DNA of 64,000 nt, taken from positions 372,065-436,064 of the forward strand of contig NZ_LJJB01000013.1 of assembly GCF_001420695.1 (NCBI RefSeq), in the 5' to 3' direction. The notes beneath the pieces are model-generated. The model was not told the DNA's origin and ran no database searches. It saw only the letters and a program-made list of their open reading frames with translations. Shown here one piece after another: positions 17,670 to 25,778 of this stretch; the stretch's first letter is position 1; each line of letters opens with the position of its first letter. Source of the DNA: Brevibacillus choshinensis. GTDB lineage: Bacteria > Bacillota > Bacilli > Brevibacillales > Brevibacillaceae. Position numbers and translations under genes: made by a program.

Positions 17670-18380
17670 ATGAGTCGACGTCGCAAATTTCATCTGTATT
17701 TAACTGTCGTGACGTTTTGTACCGGATTTCTGGTCGCAACATCGATTGAGACCACGAAACTGACACGCAAAGAGCGTTTCAACGACCAGTTATTCCAACA
17801 AGAAACCCAGCTCAATGACCGGATTCTGTCAGAAAAAGAGCAGAACAGACATCTGGAAAATCAACTGATTGATCTACAGCGCCAGGTGGGTAAAGTAGAA
17901 GAGGCGATGGCCGAACGTAAATCGGAAGCAGCTGACGCACTGAGCCAACTCGAAGCGGCACGTATGCTGGCCGGTGTAGTCGCGGTTGAGGGGCCTGGGA
18001 TCATCATTACGATGCAAGACAGCCAGAATGCTGCAAGCAACGCCGACATCGCCAATTACATCGTCCATGAGCAGGATGTTCGACTGGTTGTGAATGAACT
18101 GCGAGCAGCAGGTGCAGAAGCGATCAGTATTAACGGTCAGCGGCTGGTCAGCAATTCTTCAATCCGCTGTGTGGGGCCGACAATCATTGTGAATGGGATT
18201 AAGTCAGCGGCACCGTTTGTCGTGACTGCGATCGGAGACCCCATGACGATGGAGAGCGCCTTGAACCTTCCGGGCGGCGTTTTACACTCTTTGCAAGACT
18301 TTGTTCAGATCGATGTAGCCAAAAAGGACCATGTTCAGTTACCTGCATTTGTGGGTGACGCCAAAACAAAACACTCCTAG
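17670..18380 (+). CDS. DUF881 protein, YlxW-like
   Basis: A single N-terminal membrane anchor (about residues 7-25) is followed by a coiled-coil (about 35-92) and a DUF881 domain with VVAVEGPGIIITMQD near 108 and GAEAISINGQRL near 146. This matches YlxW/YlxX of Bacillus, encoded between divIB and sbp. Family function is not established; location in the division cluster suggests an envelope or septal role. The ribosome binding site AAAGGGGAAAG precedes ATG 17670. A second DUF881 gene follows, apparently a tandem duplication. Confidence 0.85.
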   Translation: MSRRRKFHLYLTVVTFCTGFLVATSIETTKLTRKERFNDQLFQQETQLNDRILSEKEQNRHLENQLIDLQRQVGKVEEAMAERKSEAADALSQLEAARMLAGVVAVEGPGIIITMQDSQNAASNADIANYIVHEQDVRLVVNELRAAGAEAISINGQRLVSNSSIRCVGPTIIVNGIKSAAPFVVTAIGDPMTMESALNLPGGVLHSLQDFVQIDVAKKDHVQLPAFVGDAKTKHS

Positions 18381-18399
18381 TTGAAGGATGCGTTTACCT

Positions 18400-19146
18400 A
18401 TGTTGCAAAAAAGCCGTAAAATCACATTTATTCTTGCCATTATTAGTGCTATCATAGGTGTGATGTTGACAGTCCAGTTGCGAAGCAGTTTGCACCCCGT
18501 ACACAAGGAATCTCGCAGTATTGCTGAGCTGCGGACGACTCTGCAAAAGGAACTGGAGAAACATAAGAACTTGTTGGCGGATATATCTAAGTACAATCAG
18601 TTGTACTACCAGTACGAAACCTCACTGAGCGAAGATGAGAGTATTTCGGTCATGAAAGAGGAGCTGGCCCGCAACCGCAGGATGGCTGGGATGGTCACGG
18701 TGGAGGGAGAAGGTGTCGTGCTCGAAGTAGTCGACGCAAAAATTCCTGATGAACACATCCTGGACGAAAATATGACGGCACCTGTCGTCGGTGATTATAC
18801 GATCGACGATGAAGATTTACGGTGGTTAGTCAACATCTTGTTTGCGAATGGTGCGCAAGCCGTATCGATCAATGGTCATAGGCTGATTTCCACAACTGCG
18901 ATCCGCAATGTGGGAGATACCATCCAGATCGATACCCGAACGATCCAGCCTCCTTACGAGTTAAAAGCATTAGGGGAACCAGACGTCTTGCTGTCCGCTT
19001 TAAAGCTTGAAGGAGTGGAAGAAAACTTTCAACTTGCGAATAAAAAGGTGCTAGCGGAAAAAAAGGACAAGCTCATGATTTCTGCCAATAACGAAACACG
19101 TGCTATCCAATATATGAAACCTGTAAAAGAAAAAGGAGATTCGTAA
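18400..19146 (+). CDS. DUF881 protein, YlxX-like paralogue
   Basis: The second of two tandem DUF881 proteins, 248 residues. A membrane anchor (about residues 8-25) and a short coiled-coil precede the domain, which has GMVTVEGEGVVLEVVD near 103 and GAQAVSINGHRLIS near 155, the same landmarks as its neighbour. It carries an extra acidic stretch (DEHILDENM). GAAGG (18383-18387) is too close to the in-frame ATG 18388, so ATG 18400 is preferred. Its stop is almost adjacent to the sbp start, so the two are likely co-translated. Confidence 0.83.
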   Translation: MLQKSRKITFILAIISAIIGVMLTVQLRSSLHPVHKESRSIAELRTTLQKELEKHKNLLADISKYNQLYYQYETSLSEDESISVMKEELARNRRMAGMVTVEGEGVVLEVVDAKIPDEHILDENMTAPVVGDYTIDDEDLRWLVNILFANGAQAVSINGHRLISTTAIRNVGDTIQIDTRTIQPPYELKALGEPDVLLSALKLEGVEENFQLANKKVLAEKKDKLMISANNETRAIQYMKPVKEKGDS

Positions 19147-19147
19147 C

Positions 19148-19495
19148 ATGTGGCTCCCGCTTTTCGGACTGATTGTCGGTCTCGCTGTCGGCTTCTTGCT
19201 GGATTGGCGTGTGCCCCAGGAATATAGCAGCTATCTTTCCATTGCCTTGTTGGCCGGTTTGGATACAATCTTTGGTGGGATTCGTTCGTTTCTAGAGCGT
19301 ACTTTTAATGTTCGGATTTTCCTGTCCGGATTCTTCTTCAATACGCTCTTCGCGGCCGGTCTTGCTTTTATTGGCGGATTTTTGGGGATCGATCTCTACC
19401 TGGCAGCCATCGTCGCGTTCGGCGTGCGCTTGTTCAATAATCTGGCAGTCATTAGGAGGATTGTTCTATCTCGCTGGATTAACCAGCAAGACTAG
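19148..19495 (+). CDS. sbp: Small basic protein Sbp (DUF1290)
   Basis: A 115-residue, very hydrophobic protein with three to four predicted membrane segments and a conserved DWRVPQEYSSYLSIALLAGLD stretch split across a loop (residues about 20-40) typical of DUF1290. It is the usual neighbour of ftsA in Bacillales. The biochemical role is unknown. It begins one base after the stop of the DUF881 gene, so the three genes look like one translational unit. Confidence 0.85.
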   Translation: MWLPLFGLIVGLAVGFLLDWRVPQEYSSYLSIALLAGLDTIFGGIRSFLERTFNVRIFLSGFFFNTLFAAGLAFIGGFLGIDLYLAAIVAFGVRLFNNLAVIRRIVLSRWINQQD

Positions 19496-19545
19496 AATAA
19501 AAAATGGGAAGATGGTCATATTTTTACAAAAAATAAAGATGAAAA

Positions 19546-19572
19546 AAAGGGAATGGTTGTCCTGTGTGGAAT
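19546..19572 (+). promoter_or_regulatory. Candidate sigma-H promoter for ftsA-ftsZ
   Basis: AAAGGGAAT (19546-19554) matches the sigma-H -35 consensus RnAGGAwWW at eight of nine positions. GTGGAAT (19566-19572) matches the -10 RnnGAAT completely, at 11 bases spacing. In Bacillus subtilis ftsAZ also has a sigma-H promoter, used early in sporulation for polar septation. Confidence 0.6.
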
Positions 19573-19634
19573 AATTTATGCAGGTGTTCTCACATTTGCA
19601 AAATAAAAGTCGTAGCAAGGGAGGTGTCACAGGT

Positions 19635-20885
19635 TTGGTAAGCAACGAACTCATCGTCAGCCTAGATATTGGAACATCCAAAGTACGCGTAATGATCGGC
19701 GAAATCAACAACGGTTCCATCAACATCATCGGCGTCGGCCAATCGCACTCAGAAGGCATTAAAAAGGGCGTGATTGTCGACATCGACCAAACCGTGCATG
19801 CCATCCGGGAAGCGGTTGACCATGCAGAGCGCATGGTTGGCGTTTCGATCGAAGAAGTGTATGTCGGTATCACTGGGAATCATATTGAGCTGCATGAAAC
19901 ACAAGGGGTTGTCGCTGTATCCAGCGAAGACCGTGAGATACGAGAAGAAGACATCCAACGCGTTATTCAAGCAGCAAAGGTTGTTGCCATCCCACCGGAC
20001 AGGGAAATCATTGAGGTCGTTCCAAAGGAGTATATTGTCGATGGGCAAGGTAGTATAAAAGACCCGCGTGGAATGATCGGTGTCCGATTGGAAATGGAAG
20101 GAACCATTGTGACCGGTTTGAAAACGGTTGTACATAACATTGTTCGTTGCGCCCAAAGGACGAATCTGCGAGTTGCTGGAATTTTCTTGCAACCGCTTGC
20201 GGCCAGTACCGTCGCTCTTTCCAAGGATGACAAAAACATGGGTGTCGTTTTAGTCGACATCGGTGCGGGTTCTACCACGATCGGTGTATTTGAACAGGGG
20301 AAACTGGCAGCTACCACCGTAATCGGCATCGGTGGCGACCACATTACCAGCGATATTTCGCTTGGGTTGCGCACACATACAGATGTGGCGGATCGGGTAA
20401 AGACGAAAAATGGCTGTGCTTTGATCGACGAAGCGTCAGAAGACGTGAAGTTCAAGGTAAACCGAATTGGTAGCGATGTTGAAAAGCAGTTTACGCAAGT
20501 GGATTTGGCCAATATTATTGAGCCGCGCGCTGCGGAAATATTCCAGCTAGTGGAAGATGCAGTCTACAAATTGGGCTTCCGTGATGAAATTGCGGGAGGC
20601 TATGTTCTAACAGGTGGTACGGTAGCTATGCCTGGCATGTTAGAGTTGGCCAAGGAAGAGCTGGATGCGCCAGTACGAATCGCTATTCCGGATTATATTG
20701 GAGTCAGGGATCCTGCCTACACCACTGGGGTAGGTTTGATTCAATATGCCTTGCAGTTGATGGAGCGCCGCAGTATACGCGTTACCCCCTCATTCAAAGG
20801 CACTCAGAAGCAAACCGTGTCAAAGCCGAAAGATGGCTCCGGTTTGATGGAAAAAGTGAAAAACTGGTTCAGTGAGTTTATTTAA
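19635..20885 (+). CDS. ftsA: Cell division protein FtsA
   Basis: FtsA is the actin-like protein that tethers FtsZ filaments to the membrane. The 416-residue product has the actin-family phosphate loops VSLDIGTSKVRVMIGE near residue 9 and VDIGAGSTTIGVFEQGK near 210, and GGYVLTGGTVAMPGM near 320. The amphipathic C-terminal membrane-targeting helix is visible as MEKVKNWFSEFI. The TTG start at 19635 follows GGGAGGTG at 8 bases; the upstream ATG at 19578 lacks a site and overlaps the predicted transcription start. An unusual 299-base spacer separates it from ftsZ. Confidence 0.95.
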   Translation: MVSNELIVSLDIGTSKVRVMIGEINNGSINIIGVGQSHSEGIKKGVIVDIDQTVHAIREAVDHAERMVGVSIEEVYVGITGNHIELHETQGVVAVSSEDREIREEDIQRVIQAAKVVAIPPDREIIEVVPKEYIVDGQGSIKDPRGMIGVRLEMEGTIVTGLKTVVHNIVRCAQRTNLRVAGIFLQPLAASTVALSKDDKNMGVVLVDIGAGSTTIGVFEQGKLAATTVIGIGGDHITSDISLGLRTHTDVADRVKTKNGCALIDEASEDVKFKVNRIGSDVEKQFTQVDLANIIEPRAAEIFQLVEDAVYKLGFRDEIAGGYVLTGGTVAMPGMLELAKEELDAPVRIAIPDYIGVRDPAYTTGVGLIQYALQLMERRSIRVTPSFKGTQKQTVSKPKDGSGLMEKVKNWFSEFI

Positions 20886-21184
20886 CGTGTAGGGATTTTT
20901 AAGCGAGATCGCTTGAAAATTCCGTAGCGCATGGCGGAGTGCCTCAGCGTCTGCTACTGGCATTACTTGGTAAAACTTTCCGTTGAACGCGGTCGCTCAT
21001 CATTGAGCGTGCCTCGATTGAGGTTTTCTTAACGGCTGCTGCTGTTTTACATGACGATGGCGAATAATGGAATGTTTCGTTTTCTGCAAAAGGTGGAAAG
21101 AATCAACGAAATGTTACTTTGTTTGACTGGAGGCTTTAAGCAGACACGGAGCTTTCTTATGTTGAATTGGGGAGGACTAGCACT
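20886..21184 (+). other. Long structured ftsA-ftsZ spacer without a gene
   Basis: No supported coding frame. It holds three hairpins: AAGCGA-GA-TCGCTT after the ftsA stop, CGCTCA-tcat-TGAGCG near 20994-21009, and CCTC-gatt-GAGG followed by TTTTCTT (about 21012-21030). The last looks like a small terminator. No convincing sigma-A promoter was found between these and ftsZ. Confidence 0.55.
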
Positions 21185-22333
21185 ATGCTGGAATTTGATA
21201 TGGATTTGGGATCCTTTGCGCGAATTAAGGTAATTGGATGCGGGGGCGGCGGTAGCAACGCCGTAAACCGTATGATCGCAGGTGGCGTGAAAGGGGTAGA
21301 ATTTATTACTCTGAACACAGATGCACAAGCGCTCCAATTGTCTAGCGCGGACATCAAGCTGCAAATTGGTGAAAAATTGACTCGTGGTCTTGGTGCAGGA
21401 GCCAATCCGGAAATTGGGAAAAAGGCTGCTGAAGAGAGCCGCGATCTGATTGAAAACGCGCTGCGTGGAGCAGACATGGTATTCGTAACAGCAGGTATGG
21501 GCGGAGGTACGGGTACTGGAGCAGCGCCAGTTGTAGCTGAAATCGCTAAGGAATTGGGCGCACTGACAGTAGGGGTAGTCACTCGTCCATTTTCATTCGA
21601 AGGACGCAAACGTTCCCAGCACGGTGAAGCGGGTATTGCTGGCTTGAAAGAAAAAGTCGACACATTGATCGTCATTCCGAATGATCGATTGCTGGAAATC
21701 GTCGATAAAAATACACCGATGCTAGAAGCATTCCGTGAAGCAGATAATATCTTGCGCCAAGGGGTTCAAGGGATTTCCGACCTGATCGCCGTACCAGGTC
21801 TGATCAACCTTGACTTCGCTGACGTAAAAACGATCATGACCGAACGTGGCTCCGCTTTGATGGGGATCGGTATTGGCAGTGGGGAAAACAGGGCAGCAGA
21901 AGCAGCTCGCCGTGCCATTTCCAGCCCACTATTGGAAACCTCAATCGATGGTGCACGTGGTGTTCTGTTGAACATTACAGGCGGTACGAATCTGAGCCTG
22001 TACGAAGTGAACGAAGCAGCTGACATCGTGTCCTCTGCAGCGGATCCTGATGTGAATATGATTTTCGGTGCAGTGATCAACGAGGATTTGAAAAACGAGC
22101 TGCTTGTAACGGTGATTGCGACTGGTTTTGAACAATCACAAAGAACGGAGGCACCACGCCGTCCACAACAACAGCAAGTAAATCCATCTAGCAACAGACC
22201 TACGCCGGTATCAAATACGAACTCCAGTCGTGCCAAAGAAGAGGAAGACGACAAGTCCTTCTTCTCGATGAGCAATCTGGATAATCTGGATATTCCAGCG
22301 TTCCTGCGCAACCGTCGCCGCAATAAAAAGTAG
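21185..22333 (+). CDS. ftsZ: Cell division protein FtsZ
   Basis: FtsZ is the tubulin-like GTPase that forms the Z ring. The 382-residue product begins [18 protein letters not shown], with the glycine-rich [13 protein letters not shown] at the N-terminus, the tubulin signature [10 protein letters not shown] near residue 105, and a C-terminal flexible linker rich in Gln/Ser/Asn. It ends in [14 protein letters not shown], the conserved tail that binds FtsA and SepF. ATG 21185 follows GGGGAGG. A strong terminator follows, so ftsZ ends its transcription unit and spoIIGA starts a new one. Confidence 0.97.
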   Translation: MLEFDMDLGSFARIKVIGCGGGGSNAVNRMIAGGVKGVEFITLNTDAQALQLSSADIKLQIGEKLTRGLGAGANPEIGKKAAEESRDLIENALRGADMVFVTAGMGGGTGTGAAPVVAEIAKELGALTVGVVTRPFSFEGRKRSQHGEAGIAGLKEKVDTLIVIPNDRLLEIVDKNTPMLEAFREADNILRQGVQGISDLIAVPGLINLDFADVKTIMTERGSALMGIGIGSGENRAAEAARRAISSPLLETSIDGARGVLLNITGGTNLSLYEVNEAADIVSSAADPDVNMIFGAVINEDLKNELLVTVIATGFEQSQRTEAPRRPQQQQVNPSSNRPTPVSNTNSSRAKEEEDDKSFFSMSNLDNLDIPAFLRNRRRNKK

Positions 22334-22353
22334 AATCTGTCAAAACAAGCAAA

Positions 22354-22388
22354 GGCCTTGTTCCTCTTAGGGAACAAGGTCTTTTTTT
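22354..22388 (+). terminator. Rho-independent terminator of ftsZ
   Basis: CCTTGTTCC (22356-22364) pairs with GGAACAAGG (22371-22379), followed by TCTTTTTTT. Confidence 0.9.
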
Positions 22389-22473
22389 CGTTTTCATTCT
22401 GTACTGAGTGAAAAATAGTAGAGTCAAAACGGAAAAAAACTTCTACAAAAAATCCAAAAATACACCGTCAAGA

Positions 22474-22507
22474 ATTGACAGATTTTACATACACATTGAT
22501 ATATACT
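22474..22507 (+). promoter_or_regulatory. spoIIG-type promoter with extended spacing and candidate Spo0A box
   Basis: A perfect -35 TTGACA (22475-22480) is followed by TATACT (22502-22507) after 21 bases, longer than a normal sigma-A promoter but like the spoIIG promoter of Bacillus subtilis (22 bases), which needs Spo0A-P. ATTGACAGA (22474-22482) over the -35 matches the inverted 0A box TTYGACAAA at seven of nine positions. Confidence 0.6.
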
Positions 22508-22631
22508 GCATTTACTAGCAACTGCAAGTCTAATGAAAAAGGCGAAAATGAGCACGGCAACTCCCACGTGTCTACAGTTAGCTAGGTTATTTTGGCCGGC
22601 GTGCAGGGAAGAGTCGGGAGGTGAAAAGCAG

Positions 22632-23594
22632 ATGGTTGTGTATCTTGATATCATTCTACTCTTGAACATGGCTATTGATACCTTGTTGCTCTGGTTTACC
22701 GCTTATTTTCGAAAAGAACGCGTGATTTGGTGGAGAATGCTGCTCGCATCCTTGTTTGGCTCCACGTATTTGGCCTTTTTCTTTTTCCCTGCGTTTTCTT
22801 CGATGTATCAGTGGTCGATCAAGCTGCTCTTTTCCATCCTCATGCTATGGATCGCCTTTGGGAACAGAAGACTGCTGACTTTCACCCAGAACTTGATCAT
22901 TTTCTACTTCGTCGCTTTTGTTTTTGGCGGAGGTGTCTTTGGCCTCCAGTACTTCCTTGCCCCGCAAAATGAAATCGTCAATGGACTGGTTGTGACGCAC
23001 AACGACGGATTCGGAGTCGGTTTTAAGCCGACGCTGCTCATTCTCATCGCCGGGTTCACTATGGTGTACTTCCTGGGTAGAAAAAGCTACCGTGCCATTC
23101 AAGAGCCGCGTAAATTGGATGCCTTTCTCGTTGATGTTGCCGTGACACTGGCGGGAGAGAAGGTAATCTGTCGAGGGCTCGTGGATACAGGAAATCAGCT
23201 TCATGAACCGATCACGCGCATCCCTGTCATGATCATGGAAAGTCGCATGTTGGCACATCTGCTACCGCCGCCGCTTCTCCGACAAACCGATGAAAACGGT
23301 GGAGTGTGGGAGAAGCTGGACGGATACTGGGGAGAGCTTCCCATAGAGTGGCAGTCTCGAGTCAGGCTGATTCCTTACAGAAGTGTTTCACGCGGAATGG
23401 ACTTTTTGCTGGCAGTTAAACCGGACCATGTCATCGTCTTGCAAGGCAGTACCCGATATGAGACCCACAAGGTGCTGATCGGCCTCAACCCTATTCCGTT
23501 GGCCGCAGACGGGCAATATCAGGCCATCGTGCATCCAGCAATGATGGAGACCTATTCTCAAGAATCGACCTTTATTCTCGAACAGGAGGGCTAA
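22632..23594 (+). CDS. spoIIGA: Sporulation sigma-E processing peptidase SpoIIGA
   Basis: A membrane-embedded aspartic protease that removes the pro-sequence of SigE in the mother cell when activated by the forespore protein SpoIIR. The N-terminal half contains five hydrophobic segments (about residues 3-155). The soluble half carries the aspartic-protease-like motif VDTGNQL, with the Asp near residue 184. ATG 22632 follows GGGAGGTGA; upstream in-frame codons are rejected for lack of a site. The 320-residue product overlaps functionally with sigE, which begins two bases after its stop, forming the conserved spoIIG operon. Confidence 0.95.
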   Translation: MVVYLDIILLLNMAIDTLLLWFTAYFRKERVIWWRMLLASLFGSTYLAFFFFPAFSSMYQWSIKLLFSILMLWIAFGNRRLLTFTQNLIIFYFVAFVFGGGVFGLQYFLAPQNEIVNGLVVTHNDGFGVGFKPTLLILIAGFTMVYFLGRKSYRAIQEPRKLDAFLVDVAVTLAGEKVICRGLVDTGNQLHEPITRIPVMIMESRMLAHLLPPPLLRQTDENGGVWEKLDGYWGELPIEWQSRVRLIPYRSVSRGMDFLLAVKPDHVIVLQGSTRYETHKVLIGLNPIPLAADGQYQAIVHPAMMETYSQESTFILEQEG

Positions 23595-23596
23595 TC

Positions 23597-24319
23597 ATGT
23601 ACGTAAAACTTCGCCTACAACTCCAATTGACCTGGTACCGTTTCCTGCTATGGATTGGTGCACGCGCTGAAGAAGTCTATTACATTGGCGGGAGTGAAGC
23701 CTTACCTCCACCACTGACCAGGGAAGAGGAGGAGGTCCTGCTTGGACGTCTGCCTTCTGGGGACCCTGCCGTTCGTGGGATGCTGATCGAGCGCAATTTG
23801 CGCTTGGTCGTCTACATCGCTCGCAAGTTCGAGAATACGGGAATCAACATTGAGGATTTGGTCAGCATCGGCACCATCGGTTTGATCAAGGCCGTCAATA
23901 CCTTTGATCCTGATAAGAACATCAAGCTAGCGACTTACGCTTCGCGTTGTATCGAAAACGAGATTTTGATGTACTTGCGCCGCAACAACAAAATCCGTTC
24001 GGAGGTGTCATTTGACGAACCGCTCAATATTGACTGGGACGGCAACGAGCTGTTGCTCTCGGATGTGTTGGGTACAGAGAATGACACGATTTATAAAAAT
24101 ATCGAGGACCAGGTAGACCGTAAGCTTTTGAAAAAAGCGCTGGATAAATTGTCGGAGCGGGAACGCATCATTATGGAGCTGCGCTTTGGTCTGGCGGGTG
24201 AAGAAGAGAAGACGCAAAAGGATGTCGCCGATCTCTTGGGCATCTCCCAGTCGTACATTTCCCGTTTGGAAAAGCGAATTATAAAACGGTTACGAAAAGA
24301 ATTCAACAAGATGGTCTAA
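23597..24319 (+). CDS. sigE: RNA polymerase sporulation sigma factor SigE (pro-form)
   Basis: This is the early mother-cell sigma factor. An N-terminal hydrophobic and basic pro-sequence of about 27 residues (including [13 protein letters not shown]) is followed by the [15 protein letters not shown] region where SpoIIGA cuts. Region 2 includes [17 protein letters not shown] and [11 protein letters not shown]; region 4 ends with the helix-turn-helix [20 protein letters not shown]. The 240-residue product is the usual size. The ribosome binding site AGGAGGGC overlaps the end of spoIIGA, so translation is probably coupled. Confidence 0.97.
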   Translation: MYVKLRLQLQLTWYRFLLWIGARAEEVYYIGGSEALPPPLTREEEEVLLGRLPSGDPAVRGMLIERNLRLVVYIARKFENTGINIEDLVSIGTIGLIKAVNTFDPDKNIKLATYASRCIENEILMYLRRNNKIRSEVSFDEPLNIDWDGNELLLSDVLGTENDTIYKNIEDQVDRKLLKKALDKLSERERIIMELRFGLAGEEEKTQKDVADLLGISQSYISRLEKRIIKRLRKEFNKMV

Positions 24320-24320
24320 C

Positions 24321-24350
24321 GCATATTTTCCCAGTCGAGGGGGATACTGT
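24321..24350 (+). promoter_or_regulatory. Candidate sigma-F promoter for sigG
   Basis: GCATA (24321-24325) matches the sigma-F -35 GYATA. GGGGATACTGT (24340-24350) fits the -10 pattern GGnnAnAnTnT at every fixed base, after 14 bases. In Bacillus subtilis sigG is transcribed from a sigma-F promoter in the same place. Confidence 0.65.
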
Positions 24351-24369
24351 TCCTAAACCGAATCAGATG

Positions 24370-24414
24370 GTGGCTTTTGCCACTTTCTTGTCGGCTACGC
24401 GTCAGTACGCGGCC
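24370..24414 (+). promoter_or_regulatory. Two hairpins in the sigG leader
   Basis: GTGGC-TTTT-GCCAC (24370-24383) is followed by TTTCTT. GGC-ta-CGCG (24393-24401) pairs with CGCGGCC (24408-24414). Together with the GTG start they could keep sigG translation low. Leader-hairpin and GTG-start tuning of sigG has been reported in Bacillus subtilis. Confidence 0.5.
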
Positions 24415-24466
24415 TTTCAAGACAACCGGGTTAGGGACTTTTTTCTTGCTTCGAGGAGGGAAAGAC

Positions 24467-25246
24467 GTGACGCGCAATAAGGTAGAGATATGCGGGGTAG
24501 ATACCTCCAAGCTTCCTGTGCTGACCAACAAAGAAATGAGAGAGCTGTTCGAGCGTTTGCAGAGCGGCGAACTGGCAGCCCGTGAAAAGCTGGTCAACGG
24601 AAATCTGCGATTGGTCCTGAGCGTCATCCAGCGCTTCAACAATCGTGGAGAGTTCGTGGACGATCTGTTTCAAGTAGGCTGCATCGGATTGATGAAGGCG
24701 ATTGATAACTTTGATCTCGGCCAAAATGTGAAGTTTTCCACCTATGCGGTTCCGATGATCATCGGTGAGATTCGTCGCTATCTGCGTGACAACAATCCCA
24801 TTCGCGTATCCAGATCCTTGCGAGATATTGCTTACAAGGCCTTGCAGGTACGTGACAATCTGACTAACAAGCATTCGCGCGAACCCACCATTACAGAGAT
24901 CTCTCAAGAATTAAACGTGGCAAAGGAAGATGTCGTGTTCGCTCTTGATGCGATTCAGGATCCCGTTTCTTTGTTCGAGCCGATCTATCAAGACGGCGGA
25001 GACCCGATCTACGTCATGGATCAAATCAGCGACGAAAAAAACAAGGACGTGACATGGGTAGAAGAGATCGCCTTGCGTGAAGGCATGCAGCGTCTGGGTG
25101 ACAGGGAAAAAATGATTTTGTCGATGCGCTTCTACGAAGGGAAAACCCAGATGGAAGTCGCAGAGGAAATCGGTATTTCACAAGCTCAGGTTTCACGACT
25201 AGAAAAAGCGGCAATTGCCCATATGCAAAAACACGTGCAATCGTAA
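24467..25246 (+). CDS. sigG: RNA polymerase sporulation sigma factor SigG
   Basis: This is the late forespore sigma factor. The 259-residue protein starts TRNKVEICGVDTSKLPVL after the initiator, the motif bound by anti-sigma factors in this family. Region 2 (GNLRLVLSVIQRFNNRG and FSTYAVPMIIGEIRRYLRDN) and region 4 (QMEVAEEIGISQAQVSRLEK) are complete. The GTG start at 24467 follows GAGGAGGG at 6 bases; the longer frame from 24377 would translate the leader hairpins. The gene is separated from sigE by a candidate sigma-F promoter and ended by a terminator, so it is a separate timed unit. Confidence 0.97.
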   Translation: MTRNKVEICGVDTSKLPVLTNKEMRELFERLQSGELAAREKLVNGNLRLVLSVIQRFNNRGEFVDDLFQVGCIGLMKAIDNFDLGQNVKFSTYAVPMIIGEIRRYLRDNNPIRVSRSLRDIAYKALQVRDNLTNKHSREPTITEISQELNVAKEDVVFALDAIQDPVSLFEPIYQDGGDPIYVMDQISDEKNKDVTWVEEIALREGMQRLGDREKMILSMRFYEGKTQMEVAEEIGISQAQVSRLEKAAIAHMQKHVQS

Positions 25247-25266
25247 TGCAAATCTAACATAGGAAG

Positions 25267-25297
25267 ACCCGAGGGCATTGTCCGCTCGGGTTTTTTT
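25267..25297 (+). terminator. Rho-independent terminator of sigG
   Basis: ACCCGAG (25267-25273) pairs with CTCGGGT (25285-25291), followed by seven T. Confidence 0.92.
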
Positions 25298-25332
25298 GTA
25301 TGAAGATCACCTTAGACGTTTTTTGAACAGAA

Positions 25333-25362
25333 AGGACATATTCATTTCTCCACTCATATACT
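25333..25362 (+). promoter_or_regulatory. Candidate promoter upstream of ylmC (sigma factor ambiguous)
   Basis: CATATACTA (25355-25363) fits a sigma-K -10 (CATAnnnTA), with an AC 17 bases upstream (25336-25337), but also contains TATACT 18 bases after AGGACA, a usable sigma-A arrangement. The sequence does not decide between them. Confidence 0.35.
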
Positions 25363-25393
25363 ACAAGTAACGGAGAAAAGTAGGTGAGGGAGA

Positions 25394-25678
25394 ATGGTGA
25401 AAATCTCTGACTTCCAGACCAAAGAAGTAGTGAACATTTTGGACGGGAAGCGGCTCGGTCAAATTTCCGATTTGGAAATTGATTTGCGCCACGGACGGGT
25501 AGAGGCCATTGTCGTACCGGGACCGGGAAAGTTTCTGGGCTTTTTTTCATCTGGGAACGATTTTGTGATTCCTTGGCGCAATATTGTAAAGATCGGAAAA
25601 GATGTCGTGCTTGTGCGAATGGAAGAAGCGCTCCGGGTAGATTCGAGAACCTCCGGTGGAGAGGATTACAGAGAGTAG
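25394..25678 (+). CDS. ylmC: PRC-barrel protein of the YlmC/YmxH family
   Basis: A 94-residue protein formed almost entirely of one PRC-barrel-like beta domain, with SDFQTKEVVNILDGKRLG at the start and a conserved DFVIPWRNIVKIGKDVVLV stretch near residue 55. The family occurs as small sporulation-associated proteins (YlmC, YmxH) of unknown biochemical function. It sits directly after sigG, as in Bacillus. Terminators on both sides and its own candidate promoter make it a single-gene unit. Confidence 0.85.
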   Translation: MVKISDFQTKEVVNILDGKRLGQISDLEIDLRHGRVEAIVVPGPGKFLGFFSSGNDFVIPWRNIVKIGKDVVLVRMEEALRVDSRTSGGEDYRE

Positions 25679-25683
25679 GGAAA

Positions 25684-25709
25684 GAAAGGCGGGGATCCGC
25701 CTTTTTTTC
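25684..25709 (+). terminator. Rho-independent terminator of ylmC
   Basis: AAAGGCGG (25685-25692) pairs with CCGCCTTT (25697-25704), with the T-run continuing to 25708. Confidence 0.9.
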
Positions 25710-25778
25710 GCTTGGCGGAGCCAAGTTTTCTAATCTTTTCGGCTATGGTATGATAAGCCATAAGAGGAAGGTGACAAC

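Noticed and set aside
21047-21364. Short frames in both directions in the ftsA-ftsZ spacer
   Set aside because: They run into ftsZ, lack ribosome binding sites and show no recognisable protein pattern.
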